Assembly (NCBI RefSeq): GCF_022811925.1
Contig: NZ_CP065511.1
Span: 3,527,501 to 3,591,500 of the forward strand
Origin: Cytobacillus oceanisediminis
GTDB taxonomy: Bacteria; Bacillota; Bacilli; Bacillales; Cytobacillaceae
Direction: 5' to 3'
DNA: 64,000 nucleotides
Each line of letters begins with the position of its first letter. Positions within the stretch are counted from its first letter, which is position 1. The position numbers were made by a program, and so were the translations under genes. The notes under the pieces are model-generated. The model had not been told where the DNA came from. It did no database searches and saw only the letters and a program-made list of their open reading frames with translations. Below, piece after piece: positions 25,599-35,072 of the stretch.

Positions 25599-26495
25599 TT
25601 ACTCATTCTTCGTTTTAGGGTCCAGGACATCCCGGAGCCCATCTCCGACAAGATTGAAAGCAAGCACGGTCAAAAAGATCGCTAATCCCGGCATCATGAC
25701 AACATGGGAAGCTGTTCCTAAATAATCACGGCCAAGGCTGAGCATTGCACCCCAATCAGGTGTTTCAGGACTGGCACCGAGACCCAGAAAACTTAAACTG
25801 GAGGCCGCTAAGATTGCCGTTCCAATTCTCATCGTAATAAACACGATTAAACTTCCAAGAGTTTCAGGAAAAATATGCTTGAACATAATCCTCCGGTGCG
25901 AGGCCCCCATTGATTTCGCCGCTTCCACAAAGACGGTCTCTTTCCCCTCTAATGTCGAGCCTCTCACCAGTCTTGCAAAAGATGGGATGCTGAAAACGGA
26001 CACGGCAATCACCACATTTGTTAATCCCGGTCCTAAAATGGCCACGATGGCGATTGCCAGCAGCAGATCCGGAAACGCAAACATGACATCACTGCCGCGC
26101 ATAATAAGACGATCCAGCCAGCCGCCAAAATAACCGCTCATTAATCCAAGAATGATTCCTCCAGCCGCTCCCAAAAAAACAGCCAGAAAACTGACACCAA
26201 GCGATATTCTCGCACCGACGAGCAAACGGCTGAAAATATCCCGCCCGTATTCATCCGTGCCAGCCCAGTGTTCTTTGCTTGGCCCCTGCAGCGTCGAGTT
26301 GTAATCCGGCTCGTATGGATCATAGGGTGCAATATACGGTCCAATGATGGCGATGATGATCAGCAGCAGAATAAAAATGCTTGCCCAAAATGCCGTTTTT
26401 TGCTTTTTCCAATTCTTAAAGAATTCTTTAACAGGTGAGTATTTTTTCTTTGGAATCACTGGGGTATAGGCATTTACTTCTTTTATTATTTCCAT
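25599..26495 (-). CDS. Peptide ABC transporter permease (OppC/DppC type)
   Basis: The 298-residue protein has a cytoplasmic N-terminus, a first membrane span near residues 35-55 and five more, the OppC_N domain (YDPYEPDYNSTLQGPSKEHW, then GTDEYGRDIFSR) and the EAA loop (EAAKSMGASHRRIMFKHIFP) that contacts the ATPases. It follows the OppB-type gene by 12 bp and has a GAGGAGGGG ribosome site. Confidence 0.92.
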   Translation of the reverse strand: MEIIKEVNAYTPVIPKKKYSPVKEFFKNWKKQKTAFWASIFILLLIIIAIIGPYIAPYDPYEPDYNSTLQGPSKEHWAGTDEYGRDIFSRLLVGARISLGVSFLAVFLGAAGGIILGLMSGYFGGWLDRLIMRGSDVMFAFPDLLLAIAIVAILGPGLTNVVIAVSVFSIPSFARLVRGSTLEGKETVFVEAAKSMGASHRRIMFKHIFPETLGSLIVFITMRIGTAILAASSLSFLGLGASPETPDWGAMLSLGRDYLGTASHVVMMPGLAIFLTVLAFNLVGDGLRDVLDPKTKNE

Positions 26496-26507
26496 GATTC
26501 CCCTCCT

Positions 26508-27431
26508 CTAGGAAACGTAGCGTATTTTCGGATTCAGCATACTGTACATGATATCTACGATTAAATTAACAAGAATAAATTCAATGGAAAATAGCAATAG
26601 CTCCGCCTGAATGACTGGATAGTCTCTGAAGGCAATGGAATCAATCAACAATCTCCCCATTCCCGGAAAGCTAAAAACAGTCTCCACTACAACCGATCCG
26701 CCCAGCAGGAAGCCAAACTGCAGTCCGGCAATGGTTACGACGGGAATTAAAGAGTTTCTCAATGCATGCTTTGGAATGACTACAGATTCCTTGAGGCCTT
26801 TCGCTCTTCCGGTACGGATAAAATCTGCTCTTAACGTCTCAAGCAAAGATGACCTGGTAAACCTGGCAAGCATGGACATAATGCCTGCCCCTAAAGTGAT
26901 TGAAGGCAATATATAGCTTTTCCAGCTCTCGGCTCCGCCTGTTGGAAGCCATCCCAGCTGGACAGAAAAAATCTGGATAAGAATCAAACCAAGCCAGAAT
27001 CCCGGCATGGAAATTCCAGAAACGGCTGTGACCATCCCAAGATAATCCGGCCATTTATTTTTGAATACCGCTGACAGTGTGCCTATTAATAAGCCAAGCA
27101 CCAATGCCCAGCCCATGCTCATAAACGTTAAATAGATGGACGGCATAAAGCGGTCTGCAAACATCTCTGAAACCGGAAGACCTGTCTTTAAGGAAGTCCC
27201 CAAATCTCCTTGAAATAAATTGCTCATGTATGTAATGTATTGATCCCAAATCGGTTTATCGAGCCCCAATTCCGCTCTGATAATAGTAACTTCTTCTAGA
27301 GTTGCATCCTTTCCGGCAACTAATCTGGCAGGGTCTCCAGGAATTAAATGAGTGAAGAAAAAGATTAATATTGAAACAATAAATAGGATTGGGATCATTT
27401 CCAGGATTCTCTTTAATATATATTGAAGCAA
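26508..27431 (-). CDS. Peptide ABC transporter permease (OppB/DppB type)
   Basis: The 307-residue protein has the OppB opening (LQYILKRILEMIPILF, then FFTHLIPGDPA), six membrane spans and an EAA loop (RTGRAKGLKESVVIPKHALRN). It pairs with the OppC-type protein to form the membrane pore. The start is TTG, 8 nt after AAAGGGG. A hairpin lies between this gene and the binding-protein gene upstream. Confidence 0.92.
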   Translation of the reverse strand: MLQYILKRILEMIPILFIVSILIFFFTHLIPGDPARLVAGKDATLEEVTIIRAELGLDKPIWDQYITYMSNLFQGDLGTSLKTGLPVSEMFADRFMPSIYLTFMSMGWALVLGLLIGTLSAVFKNKWPDYLGMVTAVSGISMPGFWLGLILIQIFSVQLGWLPTGGAESWKSYILPSITLGAGIMSMLARFTRSSLLETLRADFIRTGRAKGLKESVVIPKHALRNSLIPVVTIAGLQFGFLLGGSVVVETVFSFPGMGRLLIDSIAFRDYPVIQAELLLFSIEFILVNLIVDIMYSMLNPKIRYVS

Positions 27432-27439
27432 AATGAAAA

Positions 27440-27488
27440 CCCCTTTCTTAGAAAGGAAGAGGCATTTGGTGTAAAACCTTTGCCTCTT
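27440..27488 (-). terminator. Attenuating hairpins between binding protein and permease genes
   Basis: On the minus strand AAGAGGCA (27488-27481) pairs with TGCCTCTT (27464-27457), followed by a second small stem (CCTTTCT/AAAGG) and GGTTTTC. The position fits a leaky terminator or RNA-stabilising structure giving more binding protein than permease. Confidence 0.6.
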
Positions 27489-27503
27489 CTGATTGCCTGG
27501 CTT

Positions 27504-29087
27504 TTACTTAAGATTCGCGTCTGTCACATTAATTCCGCCTGTTGGAGAAATGAAGACACCCTCGACATTGGACCTTGAACCTGCAAGAATCTCATCTACC
27601 CCAAGGAAAATCCAAGGTGCATCTTTGTAGATAGTTGATTGAATATTGCTGTAGATTTCTGCCTGCTTGTCAGGATCTGCTGTTTGATTTACCTCTGTAA
27701 TCCACTTATCTACATCATCATTTTTGTAGTATGCAGTATTCGCTCCATCCGGCGGGAATGAGCTGCTGCTGAACAATGGCTTCGTTGCATTGGTCGTGTC
27801 GGATGGATACGCAGACCAGCTGACATACCACATTTGCACCTTTGCCTCTTCCGGTGTTTGAGCTCCATAAATCTCATCTGACAACGTGCCTTCTTCCATT
27901 GACTTAATCTCAACTGTAATGCCAATTTCTTTTAATTGCTGTTGGATAAACTGCATTCCCTTCAATGTGTCTGAATTGGTGTTTCCCCAAATTTCAGCAT
28001 TGAAGCCATCTTCAAATCCAGCCTCTTTCATTAATTTCTTTGCTTTCTCAATGTTGTGATCATAGGTTTCCTGTTTGGAGTAGAACTGGGTTTTGCTTGG
28101 AATTATTGAGTCCAGCGGCAAGCCGTAGCCGGAATTTACAACACTTATAAAAGCCTCTTTATTCACAGCATAGTTAATTGCCTGGCGAATGCGGACGTCA
28201 TCATACGGTTCTTTCATCGTATTGATGGATACATATCGGGCAATCGTGGAAGGAATTTTATGAATTTCAACGTCTGAATTGCTCTCCAATTCCTTTAAGT
28301 TTTGTACTGGCGCTGGATAGATCACATGTGCTTCGCCTGTTTTAAGCATAGCTACACGAGAGCCATTTTCCGGAACAGGCTTGTACGTAATCTTTTTCAC
28401 ACGATCAGCCTTATTCCAATAATCATCAAATCTTTCAACTGTTAAATGGTCTCCCTGAACCCATTCCACAAACTTGAATGGACCGGTGCCAACTGGTGTT
28501 TTGCCAATATCACTGGAAGAATCATTGATTAACTTCGGACTTAAGATTTTAGCGGAAACAAATCTTGTCAGCATTCCTGCATATGGTTCTTTTAATGTGA
28601 CTTTTACTTGATAATCATCAATCACATCAATGCTGGTAATAAGATTAAATCCGCGGCTATTTAAACGGAGGCTTTCATCATTCATAATCCTTTCAAAGCT
28701 GGTTTTAACCGCTTCTGCATTGAACGGCTCCCCATCATGGAAGGTAACACCCTGACGAAGCTTGAAAGAATATTCCAGTGCATCATCACTGACACTGTAT
28801 TCCTCAGCCAGCTGCGGAATGATTTGCCCTTCTTCATCCGATCCCAGCAATCCCTCTAACATGGCCGTCTGGACGGAATTTGAATTCGTATCGCCCGTAT
28901 TATGCGGGTCCATGGATATGAAGTTTTCGTTAACTGCAATAACTAATTCCTGATCCTTGCCGCTGGCTGATTTCCCTGAATTCTCCTTTTCAGAAGTTCC
29001 GCCGCTTTCTTCGCTGGAACAGCCAGCCAGTAAGATCGCAGATACTAAAGCAACAAACAGCATTTTCCACACGTTTACCCTTCTCAA
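27504..29087 (-). CDS. Peptide/nickel-type ABC transporter substrate-binding lipoprotein (SBP_bac_5)
   Basis: The 527-residue protein begins with a lipoprotein signal (MLFVALVSAILLAGC, Cys near residue 23) and a Ser/Gly-rich linker, then the SBP_bac_5 fold (LVIAVNENFISMDPHNTGDTN, LRQGVTFHDGEPFNAEAVK). It captures the substrate outside the membrane. TTG 29087 lies 7 nt after GAGGGGG; an in-frame start at 29108 lacks a site. Members bind peptides, but also opines, glycosides and nickel chelates. The sugar dehydrogenase and isomerases downstream hint at a sugar-conjugated ligand here. Confidence 0.9.
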   Translation of the reverse strand: MRRVNVWKMLFVALVSAILLAGCSSEESGGTSEKENSGKSASGKDQELVIAVNENFISMDPHNTGDTNSNSVQTAMLEGLLGSDEEGQIIPQLAEEYSVSDDALEYSFKLRQGVTFHDGEPFNAEAVKTSFERIMNDESLRLNSRGFNLITSIDVIDDYQVKVTLKEPYAGMLTRFVSAKILSPKLINDSSSDIGKTPVGTGPFKFVEWVQGDHLTVERFDDYWNKADRVKKITYKPVPENGSRVAMLKTGEAHVIYPAPVQNLKELESNSDVEIHKIPSTIARYVSINTMKEPYDDVRIRQAINYAVNKEAFISVVNSGYGLPLDSIIPSKTQFYSKQETYDHNIEKAKKLMKEAGFEDGFNAEIWGNTNSDTLKGMQFIQQQLKEIGITVEIKSMEEGTLSDEIYGAQTPEEAKVQMWYVSWSAYPSDTTNATKPLFSSSSFPPDGANTAYYKNDDVDKWITEVNQTADPDKQAEIYSNIQSTIYKDAPWIFLGVDEILAGSRSNVEGVFISPTGGINVTDANLK

Positions 29088-29162
29088 ATTGCTTTCCCCC
29101 TCGAACAATTTTGTCTTTTTTGCTTTTCTCAGAAGTTTAATCTAAAAGAGTTTAAAATCGAC

Positions 29163-29261
29163 AATTATTTTCACCATGTTAGTAAATATGTAAAATATTA
29201 TATGTATTTTTCATTCTTTAGTTTATTTTACATATTATTTTCTCCACTGATGAAAATAATT
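29163..29261. promoter_or_regulatory. Nested inverted repeats upstream of the peptide-transporter operon
   Basis: Two perfect inverted repeats are centred on nearly the same point (about 29211): inner AATATGTAAAATA (29185-29197) with 29224-29236, and outer AATTATTTTCA (29163-29173) with 29251-29261. They lie 76-174 bp upstream of the binding-protein start. They may be paired operators (ROK regulator or a global regulator) or form a cruciform; AT-richness makes some pairing by chance possible. Confidence 0.55.
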
Positions 29262-29406
29262 AAATTCATTATAGATTGATAATCTTGTAATTTCAATAGT
29301 AAATTCTGAAAATTTTATATTTTTAATTTCTCATCTATTTTTTTCAAAAACTCACAGAACATAATTTTTAACCAGCGAGAGTCATAATGTAAAGCAACAT
29401 ATAAAA

Positions 29407-29430
29407 GACCAGGCACATTAGGGCCTGGTC
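29407..29430 (-). terminator. Terminator of the phn operon
   Basis: GACCAGGC (29407-29414) pairs with GCCTGGTC (29423-29430); on the minus strand CTTTTATAT follows. It lies 18 bp past the last permease stop. Confidence 0.88.
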
Positions 29431-29447
29431 AAATAATGGCTTATTCA

Positions 29448-30305
29448 CTATGCTGTTTTAAGCTTTCTCTTAATCTTAGCGGCAAAGATTTCAAGGATTA
29501 TCGCAACAGCCAGGATAAAATAAGTAATTGTCCCGATCTCCCGCATATCCAGGTAAAAGCTGCTTGCCATGAACATGTCAAATCCAATTCCGCCGGCTCC
29601 TGCTGCTGCTCCCATGGCAACGGCTACTGCAAAGTTAATCTCAAAGCGGAGAAATGTCCAGGAAATCATATAGGTGATGGAGGATGGAATCACAGCTTGG
29701 AAGACAATTTGCCACCAATTGGCTCCGCTCGCCTGCAGCGCTTCAATCACTCCCCTATCCAATTCTTCAAAGGACTCTGAATAGGCTTTGATTAAATAGC
29801 CGATCGAGTGAAAGGTCATTCCAATAACTGCAGCTGTACTTCCAAGGCCGGCTGCAACCGCAAAGATCAGGACCCACAAGACGGTCGGCACGGCTCTTAT
29901 AAATGCGACCATGCTTTTAATGACTATTGAAACCTTTTTCGAAGACAGATTCTCAGCCGCCAGCAATCCAAAAAGAACTGCGATGATGGCGCCAAACAAG
30001 GTAGTCAGAAAAGCCAGGCCGAGTGTAACCATAACTTGATAAAGGGCATGGCCAAAGGAGAAATGCTTCAAGTGCGGTTCAAGGAATATGGTTTTTAAAT
30101 TGGCGAATGTGCCGAGAAGCGCTTCCATAAAGTCCAGTTCCTTATAATCAAAGCTGTAAAATGCATAGACTGTCAGCGCAGCGAGAATAAAGAGGGTTAA
30201 TCTCGTCACAATAGCGGGTTTATTCAAAGGTTTAGCCGGCATTCTTTGGCCAAGCAGATGGTCAGCTGGTGCTGAGACATTACTGAGCTGTTCCTTCACC
30301 TCCAT
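29448..30305 (-). CDS. phnE: Phosphonate ABC transporter permease (PhnE, second copy)
   Basis: The 285-residue protein has about six membrane spans and the EAA-type loop (GVIEALQASGANWWQIVFQAVIPS) of phosphonate permeases. It is the second of two tandem PhnE-like subunits, which probably form a heterodimeric pore. Its ATG overlaps the preceding stop (TAATG), so it is translationally coupled. It is the last gene before the operon terminator. Confidence 0.93.
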   Translation of the reverse strand: MEVKEQLSNVSAPADHLLGQRMPAKPLNKPAIVTRLTLFILAALTVYAFYSFDYKELDFMEALLGTFANLKTIFLEPHLKHFSFGHALYQVMVTLGLAFLTTLFGAIIAVLFGLLAAENLSSKKVSIVIKSMVAFIRAVPTVLWVLIFAVAAGLGSTAAVIGMTFHSIGYLIKAYSESFEELDRGVIEALQASGANWWQIVFQAVIPSSITYMISWTFLRFEINFAVAVAMGAAAGAGGIGFDMFMASSFYLDMREIGTITYFILAVAIILEIFAAKIKRKLKTA

Positions 30306-31090
30306 TACAAAATCACCTTCCTTACATAATTGGATGCATATTCGATCAAAAGGATAGCGGCTATGATGACAACAACGACCAAACTTGCTGTGTCATAAGC
30401 CAAACTTTTATAGTATAAGTTGAATGTAAATCCGATTCCAGATCCTGTCAGCAGTCCAATTAATGTGGCACTGCGGATATTCGTTTCGATCATGAACAAA
30501 ATCCAGCTGATTAATTGCGGAATGCTTGATGGAATTACCGATTGAAAGATGATGGAAAAGTAGCCTGCGCCTGTCGCTTTTAACGCCTCCACAGAACCCC
30601 CGCTCACTTCATCAATTGTTTCGGTAAAAGCTCTGGTTAAGAATCCAAATGACCCAAAGAACAAAGCAAAATAACCAGTTAACGCGCTTTGTCCAAAAGA
30701 AAACAGCAAAATCAGTGCCCATGCGGCAACATCGATGTTTCGAAAGACAGTGGCAATTCCTCTTGTAATAGCTCCAAAAAAGGCATTTACCCTTGTTGTA
30801 TTTGAACCGAAAATGGAAAATAATAGGGCGAATACAGCAGCTGCTGTCGTGGCCGCAATCGAAACCAGGAGTGTTTCCTGCAGCTTTTCAAGAATAACTG
30901 GCAGCTTTTCTAAGGATTCTGCGGTTGGATAAAAGTTCGCCATTCCCCATTGAATAGCTTTCGGTATTGAAGCAAAGCCCTTTAAAGCATTGTACTCAGT
31001 AATGATCATAGCAAGGATCGTCACGGCTCCAAGGAGTAATAGGAAGGCAAGTGTGTTTCGTTTCTTCTTAGCAAAAATATCAGCCTGCAT
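30305..31090 (-). CDS. phnE: Phosphonate ABC transporter permease (PhnE, first copy)
   Basis: The 261-residue protein has an N-terminal span (residues 12-30), five more, and the conserved loop GGSVEALKATGAGYFSIIFQSVIPSSIPQ. It partners the next PhnE. It overlaps the end of phnC by 11 nt. Confidence 0.93.
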   Translation of the reverse strand: MQADIFAKKKRNTLAFLLLLGAVTILAMIITEYNALKGFASIPKAIQWGMANFYPTAESLEKLPVILEKLQETLLVSIAATTAAAVFALLFSIFGSNTTRVNAFFGAITRGIATVFRNIDVAAWALILLFSFGQSALTGYFALFFGSFGFLTRAFTETIDEVSGGSVEALKATGAGYFSIIFQSVIPSSIPQLISWILFMIETNIRSATLIGLLTGSGIGFTFNLYYKSLAYDTASLVVVVIIAAILLIEYASNYVRKVIL

Positions 31091-31868
31091 GGATGCCTCC
31101 TATGTCAAAGATTAAATCATCCGCTTCTGATCCATATATCCGCTGAATGTCTTCAGAAGTCATTCCTTTAGCCGTTCCGTTATATACTGCCTGCCCCTTG
31201 TTAATGCCGATAATTCGATCAGAATATTTGATGGCCACATCAACCTGATGAAGATTTACAACAACGGTAATGCCCATTGTTGTTGAAACCTTCTTCAAAT
31301 GATCCATGATCACTTTCGCCGAATTAGGATCCAGGGACGCAATGGGTTCGTCGCACAAGAGCATCCGCGGATTTTGGATAAGCGCGCGCGCTATCCCTAC
31401 CCTCTGTTTTTGCCCTCCGCTTAATTGGTCTGCACGCTTATAAATCATTTCGTTCAGGCCAAGCACATTCAAAATCTGGATTGCCTGCTGCTTTTCCTCT
31501 TCGCTGTAAAGTCCCAACACGCCAGCCAATGTTGATTTGGTTCCCAATTTTCCGTGCAGAGTGTTCTCGATTACCGTCAATCGATTGACTAAATTATAGT
31601 GCTGAAAGATCATGCCAATTTTGGTGCGGACCTGCTTTAATTCCTTTTTCTTCAGGTTCATTACATGGAGATCCTGGAAGCGGATGTCTCCGCCGGTAGC
31701 ATCAATCATGCGGTTGATGCAGCGGAGGAGAGTTGATTTCCCTGCTCCTGATGGGCCGATAATGGAAACGAACTCCCCTTCCTGAACTGAGAAGCTTACA
31801 TCAGTTAATGCTTTCGAATCTTTGCCAAATTGCTTTGTAAGGTGATTAACTTCCAATAATGCTGTCAT
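31080..31868 (-). CDS. phnC: Phosphonate ABC transporter ATP-binding protein PhnC
   Basis: The 262-residue ATPase has Walker A (GPSGAGKST), signature LSGGQKQRVGIARAL, Walker B (MLLCDEPIASLDP) and the PhnC-specific IFQHYNLVNRLTVIENTLHG segment. It energises phosphonate import with PhnD and the two PhnE subunits. It is 91 bp downstream of phnD in the same transcript. Confidence 0.95.
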   Translation of the reverse strand: MTALLEVNHLTKQFGKDSKALTDVSFSVQEGEFVSIIGPSGAGKSTLLRCINRMIDATGGDIRFQDLHVMNLKKKELKQVRTKIGMIFQHYNLVNRLTVIENTLHGKLGTKSTLAGVLGLYSEEEKQQAIQILNVLGLNEMIYKRADQLSGGQKQRVGIARALIQNPRMLLCDEPIASLDPNSAKVIMDHLKKVSTTMGITVVVNLHQVDVAIKYSDRIIGINKGQAVYNGTAKGMTSEDIQRIYGSEADDLIFDIGGIHAG

Positions 31869-31959
31869 GAGTTAACCCCTCCTATCCAATTGTTTTATGC
31901 TGCTTAATCGGGCAGTAAATCTTCCATAAATGGCTGGCCCTGCTGATGGCTGATTCCCT

Positions 31960-32994
31960 TTATTTTGCTAGCTCACGGATTGGGTTGAACCACTTATCTT
32001 CTACTCCAACCAGACGTTCATTTCCGGACTTTTTGCTGAATAATCCGGAAAATTCGGAGTCCTCCGGAACGAAGATTTTTTCGTTATTTGCCACTTTGTC
32101 TGAAGTCATAATTTCAAGCAGCTGTGTTTGGTCTTCTACGCTCAATGTGCCGGAATTGATTACAAATGGTGCATTTAATACAGGGGTTACTGAGATTAAG
32201 CAGAATTCTTTTCCTGCAACCGTATTCAATGGCTCAGCTGCATCATCTTTAACCTTGTAAACTGCGCCTTGCTTGTTCACTTCACCTTCTGCCAGCTCCA
32301 CATAATTGTTCACACATGTATCACAGAATGCCGCAACGTCCGCTTTGCCGCTTAATAGATTGACAGCAGAACCCTGGTGAGAGCCGCCAAATAATACTTC
32401 ACTGAAGAACTTGTCCTCTCCGCCTTCAAGCAAATCCTCTGCTGTCAAACTCTTAAACTCTTCTTTGTCGCTGAAATAATCAGTAATGCCTGTAGATGGA
32501 ACCTTGAATCCTGATGTTGAACTGTTCGAAACAAAGGAGAATCTCTTTCCTTGAATATTGTCTATGGCAAACTCCCCGCCATTTTTGTATTCATCCGCAT
32601 TTTCCTTCTGAACAGCCAGCCAGCTGTAATACACAGCGTCCTCCAAAGTGCCGGACTCGCCGCTTGGAACAACCAGCGGAAGAACCTTTTCATTCTTGTT
32701 ATGTGCTTCTATGTATCCTTGTGCACCAAGGAACGCCATATCTGCGTTGCCGTTCGCAATCGCTTCAATTGCCACAATATAATCAGTCGTTGTTTGATGC
32801 TCTACATTCTTGCCTGTTTTTTCTTCTATCAGTTTCCCAATTTCGTCACGGGCTTCTCCTAAATCAGCGCCTGATTCGTTTGGAAGCCAGGCGATCGTCA
32901 GCGTATCGTCCTTCTCTGAGTTCGCTGTAAACGAGCATCCTGCAAATACAGCGGTCATCACAATTGAAAGCAAAAATAGCGCCATTTTCTTCAT
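31960..32994 (-). CDS. phnD: Phosphonate ABC transporter substrate-binding lipoprotein PhnD
   Basis: The 344-residue protein has a lipoprotein signal (MTAVFAGC) and the PhnD fold: LTIAWLPNESGADL, IANGNADMAFLGAQGYI, and SGFKVPSTGI, residues that line the phosphonate pocket. It catches phosphonates outside the membrane for the PhnC/PhnE importer. ATG 32994 follows GAGGGG. The gene lies 117 bp downstream of phnL. Confidence 0.94.
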   Translation of the reverse strand: MKKMALFLLSIVMTAVFAGCSFTANSEKDDTLTIAWLPNESGADLGEARDEIGKLIEEKTGKNVEHQTTTDYIVAIEAIANGNADMAFLGAQGYIEAHNKNEKVLPLVVPSGESGTLEDAVYYSWLAVQKENADEYKNGGEFAIDNIQGKRFSFVSNSSTSGFKVPSTGITDYFSDKEEFKSLTAEDLLEGGEDKFFSEVLFGGSHQGSAVNLLSGKADVAAFCDTCVNNYVELAEGEVNKQGAVYKVKDDAAEPLNTVAGKEFCLISVTPVLNAPFVINSGTLSVEDQTQLLEIMTSDKVANNEKIFVPEDSEFSGLFSKKSGNERLVGVEDKWFNPIRELAK

Positions 32995-33111
32995 GATTTT
33001 TCCCCTCTCTTATTTAGAAAAGTTTTTATAATACCATCGACCTAACTATAGCGAAAGAATATTAATCTACTGATAAGGCATTATGAGAAATCGTTAAGCA
33101 CTGGTAAAGAA

Positions 33112-33816
33112 TTAATGAGACAATGTAAATACACCATTCTGCATGTTGTATTCCCTATCACATAAGTTGTTCATAAATTCGAGATCATGGAATATTCCGA
33201 GCATCGTCGTGCCTTCATTCATTAATTGTTCTATTAAAATTTTCACCTTGATTTTAGATTCATAGTCCAGGCTTGCTGTTGGTTCATCCAGAAGAAGCAG
33301 TCTCGGCTTCTTGACCATCGCACGCGCAATATTCAGCCTGAGCTTTTCCCCGCCTGAGAAGGTGGCAGGATAGCTGTCCCAAAGCTCTGGATCCAGCTCG
33401 AAATGTGATAGAATCCCCTCCGTCTCTTTCTCAGCCTGATCCTGATCCCGTCCCATTTCAACGATGGCCTGCTTAACAAGCTGTCTGGCAGTCGTTCTTG
33501 GCATTACATTCAGAAATTGAGACACATAGCCAATTTCATGCTTGCGCAGATAAATCATTTGTCTATTTGTTGCCTCTGCCAAATTGAGAGGACCGAACTT
33601 TTTGGAATTGTACCAAATGCTCCCATCCTGAAGGCTGTAGGTTCCAAAAATGCATTTCAATATCGTCGATTTTCCGCTCCCGCTTTTTCCTGTAATCCCG
33701 ATGAACTCTCCTTCTCTTAACCTGATATCAATGCCGCTCACTGCATGAATATTTTTCCCGAGGTTATGAAGGGTAAATGATTTGGACAGATCTTTGATTT
33801 CCAATAGATTCTCCAC
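33112..33816 (-). CDS. phnL: C-P lyase complex subunit PhnL (ABC-type ATPase)
   Basis: The 234-residue protein has Walker A (GKSGSGKST), signature FSGGEKLRLNIARAM and Walker B (LLLLDEPTASLD), and the PhnL-specific IGYVSQFLNVMPRTTARQLV segment. PhnL is an ABC ATPase that works with the C-P lyase core complex and PhnK, not in membrane transport. The start is GTG with AGGTGG upstream. Confidence 0.95.
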   Translation of the reverse strand: MENLLEIKDLSKSFTLHNLGKNIHAVSGIDIRLREGEFIGITGKSGSGKSTILKCIFGTYSLQDGSIWYNSKKFGPLNLAEATNRQMIYLRKHEIGYVSQFLNVMPRTTARQLVKQAIVEMGRDQDQAEKETEGILSHFELDPELWDSYPATFSGGEKLRLNIARAMVKKPRLLLLDEPTASLDYESKIKVKILIEQLMNEGTTMLGIFHDLEFMNNLCDREYNMQNGVFTLSH

Positions 33817-33856
33817 CGATCCACCTGCTTTCTCTTTGTAGTATTACAGCTTGAAA

Positions 33857-35035
33857 TCAAATTCTGTAATTTGTTTTTTGAATAAGCTTCCCATCAACGA
33901 ACACGCCCGTTATGACTGGAAAATCGTCAGCCAATTTTTCAATAATCAATAGGTCAGCCTTCTTTCCTATCTCGATCGAACCGATTTCTTCATCCATGTT
34001 TACGGCTTTGGCCGGATTAATTGTGACAAGTCTGATCATTTCTGCAAGATCCATCCCATAATTCCTTGCCAGTTCAAAAATGGCATGAAGCATAGCCGCC
34101 GGATAATAATCACTGCACAATATATCAATCGAATCGTTCTGAATCGCATCTGCTGCACCCAGATTACCGCTGTGGGAGCCTCCGAGCAGAACATTTGGGG
34201 CACCGGCCATCGTATACATGCCAAGCTCCTTCGCTTTATACGCTACCTCCTGAGTAATTGGAAATTCGCTGATCGTCGTGCCGAAGCTCTTCACCAGCTC
34301 GAGTTTTTCTAAACTGTCATCATCATGTGAAGCAACTGCTATCCCATGTGCACGCGCGTGCTCGGCAATCTCCTTCATATCCAGGGCAGAGAGCTTTTCC
34401 TTTGTTTGGTGATTTTGGATTAAAACATCTATAGCGGCATCGCTCATGCTGTTATAACTTTTTACCGTGTTACGGTAGATTTCCAGATGACGATATTGGC
34501 CCTGTCCTGGTGTATGGTCCATAAACGAAATCAAATGCACCTTATTTTCGCTGATATAGCTTTTGAGGTTCTCGATTTCATCCACATTATCAATCTCCAT
34601 CCTTGCGTGGAAACGATGGCGCACAAGATGCTTTGTACTGTGTGTCTCATCAATCAGGTCAATGAGCTTTCTGACATTTTCCGGTTCCCGAATCGGCTTG
34701 TATGCATATTCTGTTTCTTTATAGAGGGAAAGAGAATGGAACATCGTTGTGATCCCATGGGATATGAGCTCCTTCTCTGCTTCCCTGAGACTTAAATGAA
34801 AGTTCATTAAAGACGTTGGCCTCGGTGCTGCCATATGTTCAATATAATCGGAATGGATATCGATAAATCCCGGTGAAACATATCCGCCCGCTGCATCTAT
34901 CACCTCCAGGGATTCTTCAAATTTCATTTCTCCCTTTGGAGCAATTCTGCTGATTCGATCATCCTCTATCAGAAGATCATAGCCTTGCAGAATAGTATCC
35001 TCTGTAATTAGTTTTCCGTTTGTAATGACGTACAA
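33857..35035 (-). CDS. phnM: Alpha-D-ribose 1-methylphosphonate 5-triphosphate diphosphatase PhnM
   Basis: The 392-residue amidohydrolase-fold protein removes pyrophosphate from ribose 1-phosphonate 5-triphosphate before C-P bond cleavage. Visible metal ligands include GFIDIHSDYIEH, the later HDDDS loop and the C-terminal NPAKAVNMDEEIGSIE segment typical of PhnM. The start is TTG 35035, 8 nt after AGGGGG. It sits between phnK and phnL. Confidence 0.95.
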   Translation of the reverse strand: MYVITNGKLITEDTILQGYDLLIEDDRISRIAPKGEMKFEESLEVIDAAGGYVSPGFIDIHSDYIEHMAAPRPTSLMNFHLSLREAEKELISHGITTMFHSLSLYKETEYAYKPIREPENVRKLIDLIDETHSTKHLVRHRFHARMEIDNVDEIENLKSYISENKVHLISFMDHTPGQGQYRHLEIYRNTVKSYNSMSDAAIDVLIQNHQTKEKLSALDMKEIAEHARAHGIAVASHDDDSLEKLELVKSFGTTISEFPITQEVAYKAKELGMYTMAGAPNVLLGGSHSGNLGAADAIQNDSIDILCSDYYPAAMLHAIFELARNYGMDLAEMIRLVTINPAKAVNMDEEIGSIEIGKKADLLIIEKLADDFPVITGVFVDGKLIQKTNYRI

Positions 35036-35072
35036 GTGTGCTTCCCCCTAATTTGAGATTTTCCGATTATCC

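Larger units (their letters stand above)
29088..29447. other. AT-rich promoter region of the peptide-transporter operon
   Basis: About 360 bp with no gene. It contains the nested inverted repeats at 29163-29261 and, at its far end, the terminator of the phn operon (29407-29430). No further structure was seen. Confidence 0.6.
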
